DNA from: Dreissena polymorpha
Taxonomy: Eukaryota; Mollusca; Bivalvia; Myida; Dreissenidae
NCBI RefSeq assembly: GCF_020536995.1
Contig: NC_068363.1
Span: forward strand, 8,020,620-8,084,619
Reading direction: 5' to 3'
Length of the DNA stretch: 64,000 nt
Of the stretch, positions 22,470 to 31,855 are shown piece after piece. Each line of letters starts with the position of its first letter. Within the stretch, counting starts at the first letter, position 1. Below the pieces are notes generated by a model that saw only the letters and a program-made list of their open reading frames with translations, searched no databases and had not been told where the DNA came from. Position numbers and translations under genes: made by a program.

Positions 22470-25073
22470 ATGGATACGACGTTGAGCTGTCCATTGTGCC
22501 ACGAGCCAATTGGGGATGAGAGGCCGTTTTCTAAACTTAGTGAGAAAGGTTGCAAAGGAATTCGCCTTGCGAGTAAACACCATGCAACCAATGTGACAGT
22601 ATCTCCAGGTGACATGGTCCATGTTTCATGCCGAAAAGACTTTACAAGACCTGGCCCTTATAAGAGTTTGGAAGATAAACCTGAGAAACAATTGCGATCT
22701 TTAGCACCTACTGTTGACTTTAAATCTAGGTGTTTATTTTGTGATACATTGGCTAAATGTGGAGTATCGAACAGAAAAAGGTCGTTTGATACATACCCTG
22801 TAAGAAGCTTAGAATTTCAAAGCACTCTAGTAAAACATTGTAAGCAGAGGGGTGATCAATGGGCACAGGATGTAGAAAGGCGTTTGAGCCATGTGATCGA
22901 TCTACAAGCTGCTGATGCGATTTACCATCAGCAATGTAATGTGAATTTTAGAACAGGAAAAGGTATTCCGAAGGCATATCAAACAGGCGATAGTGTCACA
23001 TCCTCATTGAAAAGTCCTGGTCGTCCAGAAGATAGTGAACAGAAACAGGCATTTAAAAATGTCATTACATTTCTTGAAAATACATCGTGTGAAACTTTAA
23101 CAGTAAATGATTTAGGGTTTGAAATGCAAAGAGTGTGTGGTGAAAAAGCGTATACCACAAAACATATGAAGCAGAAAGTTATTGAGCATTTTGGTAATGG
23201 TGTTGTAATAAGCAGCATTGACGGAAGACGTGACATTATTACTTTGAAAACAAATGCAGCTTCCATAATTCATTCGTTCTATGAAGACTCACAGGGGAAA
23301 ACTGAGATGGAAAAGAAAACAAAAATATTAGAAACTGCTGCAAAATTGCTAAAATGTGATATTAATTCAATTAATATGGCAAAAGATCATTACCCAGATT
23401 TTAATCATATATCTTCTAAGCAAAAAAATGTTGCCTTTTTGCCAGACAGTCTTCAAATGTTTCTGAAAGCTGTTATAGGTCAGTCAAACGACATTAAGGT
23501 TGCCTCAATAGGTCAGAGCATTATCCAAGCATGTCGCCCCAGAAATATCATTGCTCCGCTTCAGCTTGGACTTGGTGTCCAACTTCACCATCACTTCGGC
23601 TCAAGATTTTTGATTGATCATCTTAATAGCCTCGGATTCTGTTGCTCATACAGCGAAGTCCAACTTTATGAATCAAATGCTGCGGCAGCCTTATCTACAC
23701 GTATACCCTGTCAAGAAACAGACAATCAACCATTTCTACAATTTGTAGCAGACAATGTAGACCACAACACTGGAACCATAGATGGCCATGGCACATTTCA
23801 TGGGATGGGCATCATAGCTTCGTCTACACCAGGATCTGAGGTTACATTATGTGTACCAAGACGCGAACTTTCTATTGATCAACTTGTAGAAACAAGCAAG
23901 ATACCAGTGAAGTACTACGTGCCATCCTCTGAGTCCTCTAATGATTCCGTGTTCAGTGAACTCCATGAAATAAGCGTTCTGCGACAATTGCAGAGACCAT
24001 TGGATATTTTCTACAAAGTGATATGGCCACTACGTTCAAATAGACCAAGTTGGTCTGGTTTTATGCAAACATTTGACCAACATTGTGGAACAATTCAGAA
24101 AAAATCCACTATAACTTTCTTACCCATGATTGATCTTAACCCAAGTGATGTCAACTGTATCTATACAACACTCGACTTTGTATGTGGCGAAGCTAGGAAA
24201 TATTCCAAAACGCCGGTTCTGACTTTCGACCAGCCCCTGTTCCAAAAGGCCACAGATATTATTGCATCACAAAGCCCACACAGCTTACTAAGGAAAACAG
24301 TTCTTCGTCTTGGGGCGTTTCACACAGAGATGAGCTTTCTAGGGTGTATTGGTCATCTCATGTCTGGGTCAGGGCTAAATGAAGTTATGCAAACAATATA
24401 TGCTACGAATTCAGTGGTACATATGTTGTCTGGGAAAGCTGTACAACGTGCAATACGAGGTCATATGCTTATCGACAATGCCCTTACAGTCCTACTTATA
24501 GAAAGCGCGTTCCTTCGCACGAATGATATTGCAGACTATCAAAATATCCCTTCATGCTCCAAAGATAGTTCAGATCTAGATCATTCATCCGATGATGAAC
24601 CAGTACCAGGATTTTATCTGCAGAAAAATGCTGATTTAAAAAACTTGGCATTGTTGTATGACGATCTGGATAATGGACTTCAATCAGCCAATGACGTAAG
24701 CACAAACGGAAATCTGCAAAACATTGTTCGTCTGTGCGAAGATGAAAGGTCAAAGATGTCTTCTAATCGGACAGCATGTCTATGGCTCCAGTACATGGAT
24801 ATGGTTTCGTTGTTACAACGATTCATAAGAGCCGAAAGAACTGGTGACTGGTCTTTGCATTTAGATAGTTTGCAAAAGATGCTTCCATTCTTTGCTTCAT
24901 CTGGTCATAATCTGTACCTGAAAAGTGCCTATATCTACTTGCAAAATATGCTGTCTTTGCATGAAACGCATCCTGACGTGCACGAAGCTTTCAAAGCTGG
25001 AGCACATGTGATACAACGGAGCGAGCATAATTTGGCCGGTCTCTCAACAGACCTTGTTATAGAACAAGTATAA
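22470..25073 (+). CDS. Candidate Academ-type DDE transposase
   Basis: The frame is open from 22377, but I place the start at the ATG at 22470, because TTTTATTTTCCAG directly before it is an excellent 3' splice site; counting from 22377, this Met is residue 32. Two zinc-binding clusters come first (CPLCHEPI with HVSCRKDF; CLFC with HQQCNVNF). The central part shows an RNase H-like pattern: FVADNVDHN with TFHGMG (candidate first Asp, residue 459 or 462 counted from 22377), VLTFDQPLF (second Asp, residue 618), FHTEMSFLGCIGHLMSGSGL (Glu, residue 651). This would be a D-D-E triad of a cut-and-paste transposase. The C-terminus is helical and ends STDLVIEQV at a TAA. Function is inferred; no search was run. 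Confidence 0.65.
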   Translation: MDTTLSCPLCHEPIGDERPFSKLSEKGCKGIRLASKHHATNVTVSPGDMVHVSCRKDFTRPGPYKSLEDKPEKQLRSLAPTVDFKSRCLFCDTLAKCGVSNRKRSFDTYPVRSLEFQSTLVKHCKQRGDQWAQDVERRLSHVIDLQAADAIYHQQCNVNFRTGKGIPKAYQTGDSVTSSLKSPGRPEDSEQKQAFKNVITFLENTSCETLTVNDLGFEMQRVCGEKAYTTKHMKQKVIEHFGNGVVISSIDGRRDIITLKTNAASIIHSFYEDSQGKTEMEKKTKILETAAKLLKCDINSINMAKDHYPDFNHISSKQKNVAFLPDSLQMFLKAVIGQSNDIKVASIGQSIIQACRPRNIIAPLQLGLGVQLHHHFGSRFLIDHLNSLGFCCSYSEVQLYESNAAAALSTRIPCQETDNQPFLQFVADNVDHNTGTIDGHGTFHGMGIIASSTPGSEVTLCVPRRELSIDQLVETSKIPVKYYVPSSESSNDSVFSELHEISVLRQLQRPLDIFYKVIWPLRSNRPSWSGFMQTFDQHCGTIQKKSTITFLPMIDLNPSDVNCIYTTLDFVCGEARKYSKTPVLTFDQPLFQKATDIIASQSPHSLLRKTVLRLGAFHTEMSFLGCIGHLMSGSGLNEVMQTIYATNSVVHMLSGKAVQRAIRGHMLIDNALTVLLIESAFLRTNDIADYQNIPSCSKDSSDLDHSSDDEPVPGFYLQKNADLKNLALLYDDLDNGLQSANDVSTNGNLQNIVRLCEDERSKMSSNRTACLWLQYMDMVSLLQRFIRAERTGDWSLHLDSLQKMLPFFASSGHNLYLKSAYIYLQNMLSLHETHPDVHEAFKAGAHVIQRSEHNLAGLSTDLVIEQV

Positions 25074-26921
25074 ATGAGGTCATTGAAGTCATCAGGAGGC
25101 CTGACAAGAGGGAGAGGTTTGTCAGAAACTCAGAGAACTAAATGGTTACTGTCCATGCCCATTTGTCTGCAAATGAACTCAGCAATGCAGGAGTTTAGTA
25201 ACAGTATGTATAAAACAAGTAAGCAGCACAAGGAAACAACCAAAGCAAGGATTTGCAGGGATTCAAAAGATATGGAGACTATATTGTCATTTTTTCAAAA
25301 TAGAAACCACTTTGACTCAACAGAAACTAAACTTAGAAACATTGAAAGTGGTGTTACTGCTGATGAGTCGGCGAATCCAGAATGTGCCTTGGCAATCGGA
25401 AAAAGTATATTGCAAGGCATGTGTGGAATACCGCAAAACAAATTTACCTTCAAACGTCCGCTTCAAGCAGTTCCAATGAAGGAAAAGTCCTTTGTAAAAT
25501 TAGATGATGAAGGTCTGCAAATTGATACACAACTTTTGTTTCAGCGCCTTACAACTGCTGCTGATAGGTACATTGATGATACATCTTCAATCTTTCAGTT
25601 TGAGCTAGCAAGTATTCCATCCTCTCTTTTCGACAATAATGGCATGCCTAGAGAAGCTCAAAAGTCTTCATTAGCCGATGCGTTATGGAAACAATGCAAG
25701 TTTGAAGCATCCTTGCCTGTGAAAATTGACCCTTCACACATGATTGTCATTGATGGGGGTTCTCTCATTCACCGTATTCCTTGGAAGGCTGGAGAGACAT
25801 TCAACGATATCTGCCGCAGTTACTATTCTTATCTTAAACAGAAGTATGAAAACCACATCACAGTTGTTTTTGATGGATACTCTTATGGACCAGATACCAA
25901 AGACTTAACTCATTTTCGTCGAACAAAGGGAAAAGTAGCCACACATGTCAAGTTTTCGTCAGAAACTACTCTTCGCACGAAGAAAGATGTGCTTTTAAAC
26001 AACAAAGAGAACAAACAGAAGTTCATTGAAATGTTAGGTGAATGCTTTGCCAGTGAATGCATAGACGTAATTCATGCGCAAGGGGATGCAGATATCATGA
26101 TAGTGCAGACGGCCGTCCAGCTTGCAGAACAAAGCCCTGTCACCCTGATAGGCGAAGACACCGACCTACTTGTTCTCCTGTTACACCGCTATCGTATATC
26201 TGATTTACATCCAATTCATTTTAGGTCAGATTCAAAATCAGCAGCTGTTAAGCTGTGGGATATTCAGAAAACACGATTAAGTATAGGAGATGAACTCTGC
26301 CACTATCTACCTTTGCTCCATGCGTTAACGGGCTGTGATACGACATCAAGGATGTTTGGAATTGGAAAACCTGCTGTTATTAAGCTTTTCCAAAAAACAC
26401 CCTCCTTTCGTAAAACATGTGAGGATTTTCTGGCATCATCTATCCATGAATCTATACGAAGAAACGGAGAATCCTTGATTGCAACAATATATGAGGGGTC
26501 AGATTGTACGAACTTGAATGAATTGCGTTACAAACGGTTCACGGCCGAGGTAATTTCCAGCTGCAGTGCAGTTCAAGTCCAATCATTACCAGCGACGTCG
26601 GATGCAGCATCATTTCACAGCCTGAGGGTGTTTTACCAAGCCAAAGTCTGGATGGGCATCACAAGCCTCAACCCTCTTGATTATGGCTGGTATGTTGTGA
26701 ATAAAGTTCTTCTTCCTGTGAAAATGACATTGCCGCCAGCACCTGAAAAACTACTTCAAGTAGTGAGATGCAGCTGTAAAATAAACTGTGATTCTAAAAG
26801 GTGTTCTTGCCGTAAACATGGCCTTGAATGCTCCAGTGCGTGCAAAGAGTGTAAAGGGCTTTGTTGTTCAAATTCACTTGGATTTTCTGACATACTAGAA
26901 CATGAAAATGATGAGATCTAG
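25074..26921 (+). CDS. FEN/XPG-like (PIN-fold) nuclease with C-terminal CXC domain, same transposon
   Basis: It starts at the ATG immediately after the TAA of the previous frame and in the same frame, so a single stop separates the two. Residues about 220-440 look like a PIN/FEN nuclease: MIVIDGGSLIH (Asp227), VVFDGYSYGPDT, GDADIMIV (Asp338, Asp340), GEDTDLLVLLLH (Asp362, Asp364) and a helix-turn-helix LTGCDTTSRMFGIGK (about 418-432), acidic residues in the usual order. Residues 566-600 are a cysteine-rich CXC-type motif (CSCKINCDSKRCSC... CKECKGLCCSN). The N-terminal 100 residues (GGLTRGRGLSETQRTKWLLS) continue the transposase and are not a natural new start. AATATTAAAG-type sequence and the 3' subterminal region follow. 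Confidence 0.65.
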   Translation: MRSLKSSGGLTRGRGLSETQRTKWLLSMPICLQMNSAMQEFSNSMYKTSKQHKETTKARICRDSKDMETILSFFQNRNHFDSTETKLRNIESGVTADESANPECALAIGKSILQGMCGIPQNKFTFKRPLQAVPMKEKSFVKLDDEGLQIDTQLLFQRLTTAADRYIDDTSSIFQFELASIPSSLFDNNGMPREAQKSSLADALWKQCKFEASLPVKIDPSHMIVIDGGSLIHRIPWKAGETFNDICRSYYSYLKQKYENHITVVFDGYSYGPDTKDLTHFRRTKGKVATHVKFSSETTLRTKKDVLLNNKENKQKFIEMLGECFASECIDVIHAQGDADIMIVQTAVQLAEQSPVTLIGEDTDLLVLLLHRYRISDLHPIHFRSDSKSAAVKLWDIQKTRLSIGDELCHYLPLLHALTGCDTTSRMFGIGKPAVIKLFQKTPSFRKTCEDFLASSIHESIRRNGESLIATIYEGSDCTNLNELRYKRFTAEVISSCSAVQVQSLPATSDAASFHSLRVFYQAKVWMGITSLNPLDYGWYVVNKVLLPVKMTLPPAPEKLLQVVRCSCKINCDSKRCSCRKHGLECSSACKECKGLCCSNSLGFSDILEHENDEI

Positions 26922-27399
26922 AGTTTTCCACTATTTTCCACTATTTTTAATATTAAAGTATGAATAATTGAAGAATTTGATTTGTGCGGCATGAATATCA
27001 TTGCTTTCATGAAGCGCTGTCGTTTTACTGTTGTCGGTCCATCATAAATTCTTTATCACAATCAACTGGTGAAAGACACTGTCTATTTAAAAGTTATTTT
27101 TAAGTGCAACATTTTTGTTAATGCTCATTTCTGTTTTGTCTTAACATAAATGCTTTTGTCATAGCAATATGTTGAGTGTTGCACATTTTTGCCCCTATAG
27201 TACTTGTATGGATTAGTAGTTTACAGTGCAATAAACTGTTCAGATTGATTGAACAGCATGTTTTCAACCACTGTATTATTATTTGTTGTGAAGCATGCAA
27301 AACAAACTTCATTTTCTTTAATGCATATGTGTGTACAGTCTCGTCACAGGATTTTGTATATAAAGAGAAATCACAGCTATATCTCTTGTATTATAGTGC

Positions 27400-27895
27400 T
27401 AATACTTCAAAATATGCACCTGTTAAAGTCGAGGAATTTCGATAATTACTTGCAGGCACATACTACTTACAGAAAATCAAACATTCGAAACGGTTTCAAT
27501 TAGTTTGATTTTGATGATTTGATTTGTTTACAAGTACTTGTATGACATATGTATGACATTAGTGGGTGGGGTAATATTACCTCAAAATTCAGTCGTCGTA
27601 AGTACTATCGTGTGATAAAAACATTTAAATTGATTGAAAAACATGCTTTTTATTATTTTGTACAAAATGTGTTGTGATACAATGAATGCAAACTAAATAT
27701 TTTAGATAAATATGGATGTTCAGGCAAATCAACGGCTTTTGTTTATATTTAAGAAACCCCTTGTACCTCTTGTTTTGTGACGTCAATATTTCAAAATCCG
27801 CAACTGCAAAAGTTCAGGACTTTTTATGGGTTTTTCTAGACACATAACAGTAACAGAAAAACCAACTTTCAAAACTTTTGCAATTAGTTCTAGGT
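27400..27895 (-). repeat. Duplicated subterminal block at the transposon right end
   Basis: The stretch at about 27405-27510 (TACTTCAAAATATGCACCTG... ACAGAAAATCAAACATTCGAA... CAATTAGTTTGATTTTGATGA) is a diverged copy of about 27785-27900 (TATTTCAAAATCCGCAACTG... CAGAAAAACCAACTTTCAAAA... CAATTAGTTCTAGGTTGACC). Repeated subterminal motifs are usual transposase binding sites. Confidence 0.55.
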
Positions 27896-28100
27896 TGACC
27901 ACCATTTTGGGGAAGTTTGACCTGCCTAGATGGATTAAATAGAACATGCCATTTTAAAGCCCAGTTAGACATTTTATTGATATCATTTTGTAATATTGCA
28001 TTTGAATGGTTGGGCTCGTCTATAATAATGTACAGGGATGTGTCGTCAGCGAATAGACGGATGCTACTTTGGATATCATTTACAATATCGTTTATGAAGA

Positions 28101-29321
28101 TTAAAAATAGGAGGGGACAAGTATAGAGCCCTGGGGAACCCCGGCCTCTAGTAAAACCCAGTTAGAGACGGCGCCTGGAATGACTACTCGTTGGCGTCTA
28201 CCATTAAGAAAATTTTGAATCCAAGATAGCAGCTTACCGCGGATACCAATGGCATGGAGTTTAAGTAATAGACTCTGGTGCCAGACTTTGTCAAAGGCTT
28301 TGCTTATGTCGAAGAAGACAGCTTTGACCTCTAATCCATTGTCAAGGGCTTTGCAAAACGTATCATATATATAAGTGAGTTGGTTGGTGGTTGAGTCCCC
28401 CGGCAGAAATCCGGACTGGAATGGGGTAAGAATTGTGTTACTTACAAGATGATTGTACACATGTTTAAAAATTATTTTTTCAAAGACTTTTTCCATCGTG
28501 TTAAGAAGAGAAATTGGTCGGTAGTTACTCACTTCTTTAGGATCACCTTTTTTAAGTACTGCAGTGACATTAGCTTCTTTCCAACAGCTTGTCATTATAC
28601 ATTTGTTAAGTGAGAAGTTAAAAAAAGCACATAAAGGAGTGGACAATTCAGCTCGACATTCCTTTAAAATATGGTTACTTATGCCGTCAGGTCCTGATGC
28701 TTTGTCAACTGAAAGAGACTTAAGGATGTCATGGACGTCAGAAGATGAAATAATAAAAGTTTCTAAAGAGTTAGTAATTGGAGCATAAGTGAGCTCTGGT
28801 GTACCTACGTTATCAATGTTAATAATTGAATGACTTTGAAAGAATGTATTTAAAATGTTCCCCTTTTCAAAACAGTCAGTAACAGTGGAGTTGTCCAATG
28901 GATTAATAATATGAGAAGTCATGTTATTATAAAGTTTATTGATAAAGGACTTAAGTATTTTCCACCAGTTCTTAGGTGTGTCATTATTTTCTTTAAGTTT
29001 ATCGCTTAGACTGTCGTAGTACTGATTTTTCGCTTGGCGAATAAAAGATATTGTCTGGTTTCTAATTGTTCGATTCTTGGACCAATGATGATTACTTTTT
29101 TTAGTTTTTGCAATACGGTAAGCCCGTTTGCGTTTTCTAATCATTCGACGTATCTGTGTATTTAGCCATGGAGCATCACGCGGTTTGATTTTTATTACCC
29201 TGTTTGGGATACAAAGTTTGGCATTACGAATGATAGTGTCGGTGATATTAGTACAATATGTGTCAGTATCCATACTTGAAATTGTATTCAAATTAAGTGA
29301 AGAAAACGTGTCACGTAGCAA
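28101..29321 (-). CDS. LINE reverse transcriptase fragment
   Basis: A 406-codon frame from an internal Met. It shows the linker between endonuclease and RT (IRRMIRKRKRAYRIAK), then VDKASGPDGISNHIL, SNYRPISLLNTMEKVFEKI, FQSGFLPGDSTTNQLTYIYD, FFDISKAFDKVWHQSLLLKL (motif A) and EAGVPQGSIL. It then shifts frame; the next frame supplies LFADDTSLY (motif C). No host function. Confidence 0.8.
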   Translation of the reverse strand: MLRDTFSSLNLNTISSMDTDTYCTNITDTIIRNAKLCIPNRVIKIKPRDAPWLNTQIRRMIRKRKRAYRIAKTKKSNHHWSKNRTIRNQTISFIRQAKNQYYDSLSDKLKENNDTPKNWWKILKSFINKLYNNMTSHIINPLDNSTVTDCFEKGNILNTFFQSHSIINIDNVGTPELTYAPITNSLETFIISSSDVHDILKSLSVDKASGPDGISNHILKECRAELSTPLCAFFNFSLNKCIMTSCWKEANVTAVLKKGDPKEVSNYRPISLLNTMEKVFEKIIFKHVYNHLVSNTILTPFQSGFLPGDSTTNQLTYIYDTFCKALDNGLEVKAVFFDISKAFDKVWHQSLLLKLHAIGIRGKLLSWIQNFLNGRRQRVVIPGAVSNWVLLEAGVPQGSILVPSYF

Positions 29322-30448
29322 ATCGTAGTTACCATCCTCATAGCTCCATATATGACGCTCGTATACGTTCGCATTTTAAAAAGACCATATATAGGACAAT
29401 GATAGCGTTGTTGTTGATCAAGAAAGGGATCACCAACACCTGACAATACCAAGCTGTTGGGGTTTGTTAATAGCAAAAGGTCAAGAATTGACGAGGATCT
29501 TTCCGTAAAATGCGTAGGTTCATTGATAACTTGAACAAGATTGTATTCTAGGCACCAAGAGTCAAGCTTTCTTACTAGTATTGGTTGACTATTATTCATA
29601 TTGAAGTCATCGGTTATAATGATGTCAGATATACCAATTTTGATTGCCAAACCAATAGAGGCGTCAATTAAGTTGGTATATGATGCATCTGCGTTTGGTG
29701 GTCTATAAAATATTCCAAATAAAACACGCTTCATACTCAGCAAATGGAGCTCAATCCAAATGCACTCCATCGTAATCGGTTCGAGGTCAACTCTGCGTTT
29801 ATAATGGATACAATCTTTAACATAAAGCATAACCCCACCATGGCTATCATGTATTCAATCTTTGCGTTCGGGACATTGGTAAGAAGTAATAAGGAGTTCA
29901 TCAGTTTCGATAGAGTTGTTAAGCCACGTCTCAGAAAAGGATAATATATCGAAATTTGAGAGTTCTGCTGTAAGAATTTCTATTTTGTTCCGTATACTCT
30001 GAACATTGTATTGCGAGAAGGAAAGGTTATTGGGCATTGCTAATAAGCAGTTTAGTGAATTGTACTCCGTTATATTGGAATTAAGAGAGCTAATCGATAC
30101 AGGGCCTGGGTTCAATTCGATATCCCCAGAAAGCAACATGATAGCATAAATCCATGTAACTAAAACGACTGTAATAAAGACAAAAATGGATCTTATTACG
30201 AACAGTGAGTTAGAAATGTAACGTTTACCAACTATGGCGCGTGTATATGGCCATCGGATACACCGCCAAAGTTGAGATTGGCCTTTGATATTTCGTAGAG
30301 ACGACTCTAGAGCAATTTCATTTGTATGTATAGACATAAGAACTAGCACATTTAAAGATGCAAAGAACAATCCGACTGACGTGTATCTTGATAAAATACT
30401 ATAAGTATCCATCACTAAACAATACAAGCTGTGAGTGCTCCTTGTCAC
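29288..30448 (-). CDS. LINE N-terminal region and endonuclease, two shifted frames
   Basis: The upper frame (30448-29855) encodes a leader with a strongly hydrophobic segment (SIFVFITVVLVTWIYAI), the 2A-like motif, and the start of an EEP endonuclease up to ITSYQCPERKD. The lower frame (29830-29288) carries the rest, with HGGV-like context, IFYRPPNAD and IITDDFNMNN (normally GDFN). The break between them is a frameshift. Confidence 0.75.
30101..30139 (-). other. 2A-like translational recoding motif in LINE leader
   Basis: The minus strand encodes MLLSGDIELNPGP, an exact match to the D-x-E-x-N-P-G-P signature of 2A peptides, including the Leu-Leu-Ser-Gly context. It follows directly on a hydrophobic segment. 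2A-like sequences at LINE N-termini are known in several invertebrates. Confidence 0.8.
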
Positions 30449-30704
30449 GAATTGCTACAATCCAATGGGCATCAACAAATCCTTCATCATGAAATAACAC
30501 AGAACAGTAAACAATGCAAATAAAGATAACAAAGAAAAGGATTATGGGTAGATAGTTACAAGGAAATACAACAGAAAAATAAGCAATGGAAGCAAAGAAA
30601 ACAAAACAAAGCATTATGAGTAGGTAGATAAATAGGTAGGGCATTATGCGAGAAGGTCGGTCATACGATACGATTCACATGTGCTGTATATGCTAACAAG
30701 ATGT

Positions 30705-31345
30705 GTTTGTGAAACACAATGTCCCCCTATATGACCTTTGACCTTGAAGGATGACCTTGACCTTGACCCTTCACCACTCAAAATGTGCAGCTCCATGAGA
30801 TACACATGCATTTCAAATATACAATTGCTAGCTTCATTATTGCAGAAGTGACATTACATGTGCAATTTTGACCCATATATTTGACCTTGAAGGATGACCT
30901 TGACCTTGACCTTTCACCACTCAAAATGAGCAGCTCCGTGAGATACACATGCATGCCAAATATCAAGTTGCTATCTTCAATATTGCAAAAGTATTCATAA
31001 AATAAGCGATTTTGGCCACATATATTTGACCTCTGACCTTAAAAGATGACCTTGACCTTGACCTTTCACCACTTTAAATGTGCAGCTCCATGAGAAACAC
31101 ATGCATGCCAAATATCAAGTTGCTATCTTCAATATTGCAAAAGTACTCATAAGATGAGCGATTTTGGCCACATATATTTGACCTCTGACCTTGAAGGATG
31201 ACCTTGACCTTGACCTTTCAACACTCAAAATGTGCAGCTCCATGAGATACACATGCATGCAAAATATCAAGTTGCTATCTTGAATATTGAAATACTGCAA
31301 AAGTGTACATTAAATGAGCTATTTTGACCCATATATAGTGGTGGA
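30705..31345 (-). repeat. Tandem 120-155-bp repeat rich in TGACCTTGA
   Basis: About four units, each with a run of TGACCTTGACCTTGACC followed by TTTCACCACTCAAAATG, TGCAGCTCCATGAGA and TACACATGCATGCCAAATAT... ATATTGCAAAAGT. The same unit occurs at 45975-46340. It abuts the LINE on its left. Confidence 0.8.
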
Positions 31346-31855
31346 CATAAAAAGAAGGATAACTTCTTACGAAGATTTTAGATGTGTAATAAGTGCGTAT
31401 GAGCTTGCTTACGGGTACATTATAAGAATACAAACAGGTGGAAGTGAAAGGTAGCTGAGCATTACATTTTAGACGAGATTAAGTATATAACGATGAAATA
31501 ATAATTGAAAGATAATTGCGTCTTAAATTACGCAATAGCGAACAACTACAGTGCCTTCAGTGCTTTGATTATCCTTATTGCAATGCTTGTTACACAATCC
31601 ACAAATTAAATATTCTTTCAGTCAATGGTATTAACATCACAAAGGTATGGGTGATAAATAGGGAGATATTAACTATCTTGTATTTCATATCTGTCTAACG
31701 AACAAGCGATGTTAAACTGTCACTCTGTTGCAGAGTATCGCTATCAGTTCGAACTAAAATATTTAAAACATGAGTGCCAAACTGTCACAACATACGCCCG
31801 TTTGAAGGTTTTGGACAACTTGATAACTTTACCATTTGTGTGGCAAAATGATATA
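31346..31855. other. Intergenic, no gene seen
   Basis: AT-rich, with short open frames that show no family signature. Confidence 0.4.

Larger units (their letters stand above)
20788..27931 (+). mobile_element. Academ-like (AcademX-type) DNA transposon, 7,138 bp, inserted in a LINE
   Basis: The element is 20791-27928, flanked by GAT on both sides (20788-20790 and 27929-27931). Removing it restores the LINE reading LFNPS-KSES without loss or gain. The termini are TAGGCCAGTCAA on the left and, inverted, TAGGCAGGTCAA on the right. Subterminal inverted blocks follow: CCTAGAACTAATTGCAAAAG (20815-20834 and 27875-27894, perfect), AAGTCCTGAA-TTTTGC, and TGACGTCACAAAA. Two long frames encode a candidate DDE transposase and a FEN/XPG-like nuclease with a CXC domain. 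A 3-bp target duplication plus an XPG-type nuclease is what is known for the Academ superfamily. The name rests on that reasoning, not on a search. One in-frame stop lies between the modules. Confidence 0.8.
27932..30700 (-). mobile_element. 5' half of a LINE with a 2A-like motif, cut by the Academ-like element
   Basis: Read downward from about 30700, it holds a hydrophobic N-terminal segment, the 2A-like MLLSGDIELNPGP, the endonuclease (SFSQYNVQSIRNKIEIL... SFSETWLNN; HGGVMLYVKD; FGIFYRPPNAD; ITDDFNMNN; ERSSSILDLLL), then reverse transcriptase (KASGPDGISNHILKEC; FFDISKAFDKVWH; AGVPQGSIL; LFADDTSLY), ending LFNPS at 27932. There are at least three frameshifts (near 29840, 29370 and 28115), so it is inactive. 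It continues, after the 7.1-kb insertion, at 20790. CR1/Jockey-like. Confidence 0.85.

Noticed and set aside
22389-24753. Minus-strand open frames overlapping the transposase
   Set aside because: They are shadows of the plus-strand coding frame and show no family signature.
30399-30644. A very hydrophobic minus-strand frame (LFIYLLIMLCFVFF...) as a small membrane protein gene
   Set aside because: It overlaps the LINE leader in another frame and the composition reflects AT-rich DNA. It is more likely LINE 5' sequence.
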